Below, piece after piece: positions 7,655-12,820 of a stretch of DNA of 12,820 bases (the first letter of the stretch is position 1; the number at the start of each line of letters is the position of its first letter). Below the pieces are notes generated by a model. The model made no database searches, had not been told where the DNA came from, and worked only from the letters and a program-made list of their open reading frames with translations. This DNA is from an uncultured Collinsella sp. GTDB taxonomy: Bacteria; Actinomycetota; Coriobacteriia; Coriobacteriales; Coriobacteriaceae. The position numbers and the translations under genes were made by a program. The stretch spans positions 1 through 12,820 of the forward strand of contig URKV01000043.1 of the NCBI GenBank assembly GCA_900548565.1. Direction: 5' to 3'.

Positions 7655-7691
7655 CACCGAAAATAGTTTCTAGTGTTAGGGGTTTTCGGTG
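7655..7691 (+). promoter_or_regulatory. Inverted repeat enclosing the MarR ribosome binding site
   Basis: CACCGAAAA (7655-7663) is perfectly complementary to TTTTCGGTG (7683-7691). The second arm ends in the GTG start codon of the MarR gene, and the AGGGG ribosome binding site lies in the 19-base loop. As RNA, this would hide the start codon; as DNA, it could be the regulator's own operator. Confidence 0.5.
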
Positions 7692-8138
7692 GAAGATACC
7701 GATTTCCATGAGCTTGGGCGTCAGCTCTTTACCGAGTTTGGCAGCATGCACCAGCGCGTTTCGCGCTTTGCCGACCAGGCTCTGGGTGGCGAGATGGCCG
7801 TCATGCGCGCCCTCATGCGCGCCGGCGGCTCGCTCACGCCGAGCGAACTCGCCGATCGTGCCTGGGTCTCGAGCGCCCGTATCGCCAATATCCTGCGCGC
7901 CCTCGAGGCCAAGGGTTGGGTCGAGCGCGAGCACTCAAAGACCGACCGTCGTCGCGTACACGTCACGGTGACCGACAAGGGATTCCAGGTCATCGAAATC
8001 AAACGCCGGGAATTCGAGGACCGCACCGCGGCCTTCCTCGAGCAGCTCGGCGAAACAGATACCCAGGAGATGGTGCGCCTTCTAAGACGTGCCAACGAAA
8101 TTATCGACCGCAATCAAGAAAGGAGAGATGCCGAGTGA
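7689..8138 (+). CDS. MarR-family transcriptional regulator
   Basis: 149 residues, normal for the family, starting at GTG 7689-7691 with AGGGG about seven bases upstream. The next in-frame ATG (codon 20) would remove the first dimerisation helix. The winged helix-turn-helix covers about residues 50-98 (LTPSELADRAWVSSARIANI, then the wing with KTDRRRVHVTVTDKG). The DRR wing motif at 86-88 is characteristic. N- and C-terminal helices form the dimer interface. Its stop codon overlaps the start of the first ABC gene (GTGA), so it is the first gene of the exporter operon and most likely controls it in response to a small molecule. The gene is divergent from the short-chain dehydrogenase. Confidence 0.93.
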   Translation: MEDTDFHELGRQLFTEFGSMHQRVSRFADQALGGEMAVMRALMRAGGSLTPSELADRAWVSSARIANILRALEAKGWVEREHSKTDRRRVHVTVTDKGFQVIEIKRREFEDRTAAFLEQLGETDTQEMVRLLRRANEIIDRNQERRDAE

Positions 8139-10504
8139 GGATTCTCAAGCTCTTTAAAAAGCATGTCCTGGCACTGTTCGCAGCTATCATACTTATCGTA
8201 ATCAGCTGCAACGCCGATCTGGCGCTGCCTACCTATATGAGCGACATCGTCGACGTGGGCGTGCAGCAAGGCGGCATCGCCTCGCCCGTGCCCGACACCA
8301 TTCGCGCCGAATCGCTCGACGACCTCGAACTCTTCATGAGCTCCAAGGACGCCAAGGCTGTGGAGGCCGTGTTTAGCAAGGCGGACAATAACGGCATTCG
8401 AACGTACAAGGGCACCGAGGAGGAGCGTGCCGACGGCGGCAAGATTGCCGACATCATGAGCCTGCCCGAGACTGTCGTCCTTTCGTTCAACCAGGGTATT
8501 GACGCCAACTCCATGGGTGACATGACCGGCGCATCTACCGAGGCAAGCGATGGCGGCGCCGCTCAGGCCATGCCCACGCCCGAGCAGATGGCGGCGATGA
8601 CGCCCGAGCAACTCGCCGAGATGCAGCAGAAGGCCGCTGCGGCGCAGAACATGCAAAAACAGATTGATGCCGACGGTGGCAAGATCACCATGAAGAGCCT
8701 GCGTCTAGGCGTTGAAGGCGGCCTAATCGACCAGGGCAAGCTCGTCGAGGGCGCCAACGAAATGGCGGACAAAATGGGCTCCATGTCGGGCTCCATCGTC
8801 ACCCAGCGCGCCGTGAGCTATGTACAGGACGAGTACAAGGCGCAGGGCATCGACCCCGCCGACGTGCAGAACGCCTACCTGGGCCGCATGGCGACCACGA
8901 TGTTTGGTCTGTGTCTGGTGTCGCTGGTCGCCACCATCCTGACCGGCGCCGTGGCTTCGCGCACCGCCTGCTCCATCGCCCGCGACCTGCGCCGCGAGAC
9001 CTTCAACAAGGTTATGCACTTCTCGCCGGCCGAGGTGGGCAAGTTTAGCCAGGCCTCGCTCATCACCCGCTGCACCAACGACATTCAGCAGATCCAGATG
9101 GCCGCAACTCTGTTTATCCGCATGTGTCTGATGGCCCCCGTCATGGGCATCGTCGCCGTCATGCGCGTCCTGGCCAACCATACCGGCCTGGAGTGGACCA
9201 TCGCCGTTGCCATCATCGCGGTCTCGGCCGTCGTCGGCGTGCTTATGGGCCTCACCATGCCCAAGTTCAAAAAGATGCAAAGCTTTGTTGACCGCGTGAA
9301 CCTTACCGCCCGCGAGCTGCTCGACGGCCTTATGCCCATCCGCTCGTTCAACCGCGAGGAACATGAGCTCGAACGTTTTGACAAGGCGTCGCTCGACCTG
9401 ATGACCACGCAGCTCTACACCAACCGCGCCATGAGCTTTATGATGCCGCTCATGATGCTCGTCATGAACTGCATCACCGTGCTTATCGTCTGGTTTGGCG
9501 CGCAGGGCGTGTCCGACGGCGTGATGCAGGTCGGCAATATGATGGCGTTCATCTCCTACACCATGCAGATCGTCATGGCGTTTATGATCCTCACCATGGT
9601 TTCGGTCATCCTGCCCCGTGCCGAGGTCGCAGCCGAGCGCGTAGATGAGGTCATCACCTGCCCCACGAGCATCAACGACCCCGCCTCGCCCAAACTGCCC
9701 GCGGCCAGCGCGCCGCGCGGTGAGCTCACCTTCCGCGACGTGAGCTTCCAGTATCCCGATGCCCGCGCCGATGTCATCAGCGGCGTGAACTTCACCACGC
9801 ATGCCGGTCAGATGCTCGGCATCATTGGCTCCACGGGCTCGGGCAAGTCCACGCTCGTGCAGTTGATTCCGCGCCTGTACGACGTCACGGGCGGCAGCAT
9901 TTCGCTCGACGGCATTGACGTGCGCGACATGACCCTTTCCGAGCTGCGCCGCCGCATTGGTTACATCCCGCAGCAGGGGCGTCTGTTCTCGGGCACTGTC
10001 GAGAGCAACCTCAAGTTTGCCGGCGACATGGTGAGCGATGACGACATGCGCCAGGCCGCGCGCATCGCCCAGGCCGAGGACTTTATCGCCGAACGCGAGG
10101 GCGGCTACGACTCCCCCATCAGCCAGGGCGGCTCCAATGTTTCGGGCGGTCAGCGCCAGCGTCTGGCCATCGCCCGCGCCTTGGCCAAGAAGCCCGAGGT
10201 CGTGGTGTTCGATGATTCGTTTAGCGCGCTTGACTACAAGACCGACGCTCGCCTGCGCGAAGAGCTTGCCAAAAACGTTACCGACGCCGCGCTCGTGGTC
10301 GTGGCCCAGCGCATCGCGACCATCATGCACGCCGACCAGATCATCGTGCTCGACGACGGCCACGTGGTGGGCACCGGTACGCACGAGGAGCTGCTGCGCA
10401 GCTGCCCGGCGTACCTGGAGATCGCACAGTCGCAGCTTTCCGCCGAGGAGCTGGGGCTTACCCAAGAAGAGATTGCAGCCGTCACGGAAGGAGGCGAGCG
10501 CTAA
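8135..10504 (+). CDS. ABC exporter half-transporter 1, degenerate ATPase site, large external insertion
   Basis: 789 residues from GTG 8135-8137, which overlaps the MarR stop by four bases and has AGGAGA about eight bases upstream. The open frame extends further upstream inside the MarR gene, but this start gives the expected N-terminal helix (VRILKLFKKHVLALFAAIIL). TM1 is followed by a hydrophilic stretch of about 200 residues (48-250) before TM2 at about 252; five more membrane helices and the nucleotide-binding domain follow from about 530. Motifs: Walker A GSTGSGKST 565-573, Q-loop IPQQGRLFSG, signature VSGGQ 669-673, Walker B VVVFDD 689-694, switch region AQR with Gln725. The catalytic Glu is replaced by Asp694 and the switch His by Gln725, the degenerate-site pattern of heterodimeric exporters of the BmrCD and TM287/288 type. 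It pairs with the next gene. The substrate is probably a drug, lipid or peptide and is not readable from sequence. Confidence 0.93.
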   Translation: MRILKLFKKHVLALFAAIILIVISCNADLALPTYMSDIVDVGVQQGGIASPVPDTIRAESLDDLELFMSSKDAKAVEAVFSKADNNGIRTYKGTEEERADGGKIADIMSLPETVVLSFNQGIDANSMGDMTGASTEASDGGAAQAMPTPEQMAAMTPEQLAEMQQKAAAAQNMQKQIDADGGKITMKSLRLGVEGGLIDQGKLVEGANEMADKMGSMSGSIVTQRAVSYVQDEYKAQGIDPADVQNAYLGRMATTMFGLCLVSLVATILTGAVASRTACSIARDLRRETFNKVMHFSPAEVGKFSQASLITRCTNDIQQIQMAATLFIRMCLMAPVMGIVAVMRVLANHTGLEWTIAVAIIAVSAVVGVLMGLTMPKFKKMQSFVDRVNLTARELLDGLMPIRSFNREEHELERFDKASLDLMTTQLYTNRAMSFMMPLMMLVMNCITVLIVWFGAQGVSDGVMQVGNMMAFISYTMQIVMAFMILTMVSVILPRAEVAAERVDEVITCPTSINDPASPKLPAASAPRGELTFRDVSFQYPDARADVISGVNFTTHAGQMLGIIGSTGSGKSTLVQLIPRLYDVTGGSISLDGIDVRDMTLSELRRRIGYIPQQGRLFSGTVESNLKFAGDMVSDDDMRQAARIAQAEDFIAEREGGYDSPISQGGSNVSGGQRQRLAIARALAKKPEVVVFDDSFSALDYKTDARLREELAKNVTDAALVVVAQRIATIMHADQIIVLDDGHVVGTGTHEELLRSCPAYLEIAQSQLSAEELGLTQEEIAAVTEGGER

Positions 10505-12360
10505 TGGCAGACGAGACCAAGACTCAAATTCCCAAGCCCACCCGTCAGCGTGGACCCATGGGCCGCATGGGTGGCATGCGCCGTGGCGAAAAGGCCAAGG
10601 ACTTTAAGGGCACCATGAGGCAGCTGCTCGGCTATATCGGCCAGCACAAGATTGCCGTGTTTGCCGCCGTCGCCTTTGCCGTATGCTCGGTGGTCTTTAA
10701 CATTGTGGGACCCAAGGTGCTCGGCCAGGTTACGACCAAGCTGTTCGAAGGCCTGGTCGCCAAGGTCAACGGTACCGGCGATGTCGACTTTGCCTGGATC
10801 GCCAAGACGCTCGGCTTTTTGCTCTGCCTGTATCTGGCGAGCTCTGTCTGCAGCCTGGTCCAGGGCTGGCTCATGACCGGCGTCACGCAAAAGATCTGCT
10901 ACCGCATGCGCAAGGAAATCGCCGCCAAGATTGCCGTCGTGCCGATGAGTTACTTCAACGGCCACAGCAAGGGAGACGTACTCAGCCGCATCACCAACGA
11001 CGTCGATACGCTGGGTCAGTCGCTCAACCAGAGCGTGACGCAGCTCATCACGTCGGTGACGCAGATTATCGGCGTGCTCGTCATGATGCTTTCGATCAGC
11101 CTGCCGCTTACCGGCGTCACCGTGCTCACGCTGCCGGCCGCTGCGATTATCCTGACCGTGATGATTCACTTCTCGCAGCCGTACTTCCGCGAGCAACAGC
11201 AGGTTCTGGGCGCCGTCAACGGCATTATCGAGGAGGACTTTGCCGGCCAGAACGTCATCCAGGTGTTCGACCGCGCCGAGGCCTCGATCGAAGAGTTCGA
11301 CCGTCAAAACGACCGCCTCTTTATTAGTGGCTGGCGCTCGCAGTTCCTGTCGGGCCTGATGATGCCGCTTATGAGCCTGGTGGGTAACATGGGCTACGTG
11401 GGCGTTGTCGTGGTGGGCGCACAGCTCGCACTGACCGGCAACGCCACGCCCGGCGACATCCAGAGCTTTATCCAGTACGTTCGCAACTTTACGCAGCCCG
11501 TGCAGCAGCTGGGCAACGTGAGCAACACGATGCAGTCGATGGCAGCCGCCACCGAGCGCGTCTTTGAGTTCCTAGCCGCGCCCGAGGAGGAGCAGAAGGC
11601 CGACGCGCAGATTCCCGAGAAGCGCCCTGGCCACGTGGAGTTCGACCACGTCAAGTTTGGCTACACGCCCGACAAGACCATCATCCACGACTTTAGCTGC
11701 GAGGCGCAGCCCGGCCAAACCATTGCCATCGTCGGCCCCACCGGCGCCGGCAAGACCACGCTCATCAAGCTGCTGCAGCGCTTCTACGATGTGGACGGCG
11801 GTTCGCTGCGTGTCGAGGGCGTCGACGTGCGCGACTGGGACCGCGCGGCGCTGCGCGGCGAGTTTGCCATGGTGCTGCAGGATACCTGGCTGTTTAACGG
11901 CACCATCCGCGAGAACATCCGCTACGGACGCCCCGATGCGAGCGATGCCGAGGTCGAAGCCGCCGCGCGCGCCGCACGTTGCGACCACTTTATCCATACG
12001 CTTGCCGGCGGTTATGACTTTATGATTAACGAGGAGGGCACTAACCTGTCGCAGGGTCAGCGCCAGCTCGTGACCATCGCCCGTGCCATTTTGGCCGACC
12101 GCCCGGCGCTGATTCTGGACGAGGCGACTTCCAACGTCGACACCCGCACCGAGGAGCTTATTCAGCGCGCCATGGATGCGCTGATGCAGGGCCGTACCAG
12201 CTTTGTCATCGCGCACCGCCTGTCCACGATCCGCAACGCCGACGTAATCTTGGTAATTCGCGACGGCGACATCGTCGAGAAGGGCACACACGACGAGCTA
12301 CTCGCCCAGGGTGGCTTCTACGCCGACCTGTATAACTCGCAGTTCGACGAGGCGGCGTAA
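10504..12360 (+). CDS. ABC exporter half-transporter 2, catalytically competent
   Basis: 618 residues. The ATG overlaps the previous TAA by one base (TAATG), with GGAGG ten bases upstream, so the two proteins are translationally coupled and presumably made one to one. A basic, Gly/Met-rich N-terminal arm (to about residue 35) precedes six membrane helices and the nucleotide-binding domain from about 380. Motifs: Walker A GPTGAGKTT 411-419, Q-loop LQDTWLFNGT, signature LSQGQ 515-519 (the usual LSGGQ changed), Walker B LILDE with Glu540, switch His571 in AHR. The competent Walker B and His lie here while the canonical signature lies in the partner, so the heterodimer has one active and one degenerate ATP site. 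A strong terminator follows 30 bases after the stop. Confidence 0.95.
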   Translation: MADETKTQIPKPTRQRGPMGRMGGMRRGEKAKDFKGTMRQLLGYIGQHKIAVFAAVAFAVCSVVFNIVGPKVLGQVTTKLFEGLVAKVNGTGDVDFAWIAKTLGFLLCLYLASSVCSLVQGWLMTGVTQKICYRMRKEIAAKIAVVPMSYFNGHSKGDVLSRITNDVDTLGQSLNQSVTQLITSVTQIIGVLVMMLSISLPLTGVTVLTLPAAAIILTVMIHFSQPYFREQQQVLGAVNGIIEEDFAGQNVIQVFDRAEASIEEFDRQNDRLFISGWRSQFLSGLMMPLMSLVGNMGYVGVVVVGAQLALTGNATPGDIQSFIQYVRNFTQPVQQLGNVSNTMQSMAAATERVFEFLAAPEEEQKADAQIPEKRPGHVEFDHVKFGYTPDKTIIHDFSCEAQPGQTIAIVGPTGAGKTTLIKLLQRFYDVDGGSLRVEGVDVRDWDRAALRGEFAMVLQDTWLFNGTIRENIRYGRPDASDAEVEAAARAARCDHFIHTLAGGYDFMINEEGTNLSQGQRQLVTIARAILADRPALILDEATSNVDTRTEELIQRAMDALMQGRTSFVIAHRLSTIRNADVILVIRDGDIVEKGTHDELLAQGGFYADLYNSQFDEAA

Positions 12361-12390
12361 CAACCGGCGGCAAACAACCGCAATGCCCAG

Positions 12391-12427
12391 AAAACGGGGG
12401 CGCAGGACAACCTGCGCCCCCGTTTTT
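12391..12427 (+). terminator. Rho-independent terminator of the MarR-ABC operon
   Basis: AAAACGGGGGCGCAGG (12391-12406) pairs with CCTGCGCCCCCGTTTT (12411-12426) around ACAA, with a run of five T at the end. A textbook intrinsic terminator; the A-run on the left arm could also serve transcription from the other side. Confidence 0.95.
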
Positions 12428-12482
12428 GCTCTGCGACCCTCAAACCGCCTCCCCTGGGACCTGATTGACAGCCCCTTCGAGG

Positions 12483-12721
12483 CCCCGTGGGCAAAAAATG
12501 GCAAATATGAGTACTGTTACCCTTTTAGTAACAGCCAAAACAGCCCCAAATGCCGTTTTCACGGCTTACACGCGTCCCTAAATTGATCAAACAGCCCTAT
12601 AGCGGACTTATATGTGTTTGCGTTAATGAACATATTTTGCTGTTATGTCTATTATTTTGCGAAGGCAATATGCTACTAAGCTAGCAACCGTACTCATATT
12701 TAGCATTTTTTGCCCACAGGG
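12483..12721. repeat. Element with long terminal inverted repeats, possible miniature transposable element
   Basis: The left arm 12487-12514 starts GTGGGCAAAAAATG and ends ATATGAGTAC. The right arm 12690-12717 is its reverse complement with 26 of 28 bases matching; three further outer C-G pairs extend it (12483-12485 with 12719-12721). The enclosed 175 bases are AT-rich and carry internal hairpins but no reading frame of note. The size (about 240 bases) and architecture fit a non-autonomous mobile or repeated intergenic element. No target-site duplication is obvious, so mobility is inferred. Confidence 0.5.
12514..12534. repeat. Perfect 7-bp hairpin inside the inverted-repeat element
   Basis: CTGTTAC (12514-12520) and GTAACAG (12528-12534, read from the sequence TAGTAACAGCC) are perfectly complementary around a short T-rich loop. 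It lies directly next to the inner end of the left inverted-repeat arm. Confidence 0.5.
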
Positions 12722-12772
12722 TGTTTCCTGGGGAACCGACAATAGCCTTAGGGTCCCGCGCGACGCCACTCC

Positions 12773-12820
12773 CTGTCTCTTATACACATCTGACGCTGCC
12801 GACGATCTTACGCGTGTAGA
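12773..12820. other. Nextera mosaic end plus adapter read-through
   Basis: CTGTCTCTTATACACATCT (12773-12791) is the Tn5 mosaic end used by Nextera. It is followed by the reverse complement of the read-1 overhang (12792-12805), the index TCTTACGC (12806-12813) and the first bases of P5. The index equals that at the left end of the window. Artefact; genomic sequence stops at about 12772. Confidence 0.99.

Larger units (their letters stand above)
12428..12772. other. Gene-free AT-richer region containing an inverted-repeat element
   Basis: No coding region can be supported here. The stretch is visibly richer in A and T than the genes to its left. It holds the long inverted repeat listed separately, a hairpin CTGTTAC/GTAACAG (12514-12534), a hairpin GCCGT/ACGGC (12552-12565), and two copies of AAACAGCCC (12538 and 12590). 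It runs into adapter sequence at 12773. Confidence 0.6.

Noticed and set aside
7916..8134. N-terminal extension of the first ABC protein into the MarR gene
   Set aside because: The extra residues are an out-of-frame reading of the MarR gene; the GTG at 8135 has a good ribosome binding site and starts at the expected first membrane helix.
8723..10465. A 580-residue open frame on the minus strand opposite the first ABC gene
   Set aside because: It is a His/Gly/Asp-rich shadow of the coding strand with no plausible domain; the opposite strand carries all ABC motifs.

Overview
The window reads as part of a high-GC Gram-positive genome, most likely a gut Coriobacteriia member of the Collinsella type. 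This is an inference from the GC-rich codon use, the strong purine-rich ribosome binding sites, the fermentative pyruvate formate-lyase, and the mix of sugar-acid and fructan genes; no rRNA or other phylogenetic marker is present. Both ends carry Illumina Nextera adapter sequence with the same i5 index (1-54 and 12773-12820), so this is a whole assembled contig whose true genomic content is about 55-12772.

Layout, left to right. (1) 55-2340: a carbohydrate locus on the minus strand. It holds a family 32-like glycoside hydrolase, cut at its 3' end by the contig edge, and a LacI-family regulator upstream of it. Matching operator-like sites lie over the hydrolase promoter and in front of the regulator gene itself. 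(2) 2341-2707: a gene-free stretch packed with RNA-type hairpins, two of which share the same unusual cap and flanks. (3) 2708-5096: pyruvate formate-lyase in two pieces, a 683-residue catalytic core with the Cys-Cys pair and a separate 83-residue protein carrying the glycyl-radical loop. Two further hairpins lie in the 85-base gap between them, and a long leader precedes the core. (4) 5491-7440: a short-chain dehydrogenase and a 2-keto-3-deoxygluconate permease on the minus strand, with a terminator-like hairpin between them. (5) 7689-12427: a plus-strand operon of a MarR-type regulator and two overlapping ABC exporter half-transporters that form a heterodimer by their complementary active-site changes, ended by a classic terminator. 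(6) 12428-12772: an AT-richer gene-free region bounded by a roughly 30-base imperfect inverted repeat.

How the genes fit together: the hydrolase would release sugar from sucrose or fructan under LacI control, the permease and dehydrogenase would serve uptake and oxidation of hexuronate-derived keto-sugars, and pyruvate formate-lyase would turn the resulting pyruvate into acetyl-CoA and formate anaerobically. The MarR-ABC operon is a separate efflux unit. The most unusual content is the cleanly split pyruvate formate-lyase with its structured RNA surroundings. The paired inverted repeat at the right end and the very large extracellular insertion in the first ABC protein come next.
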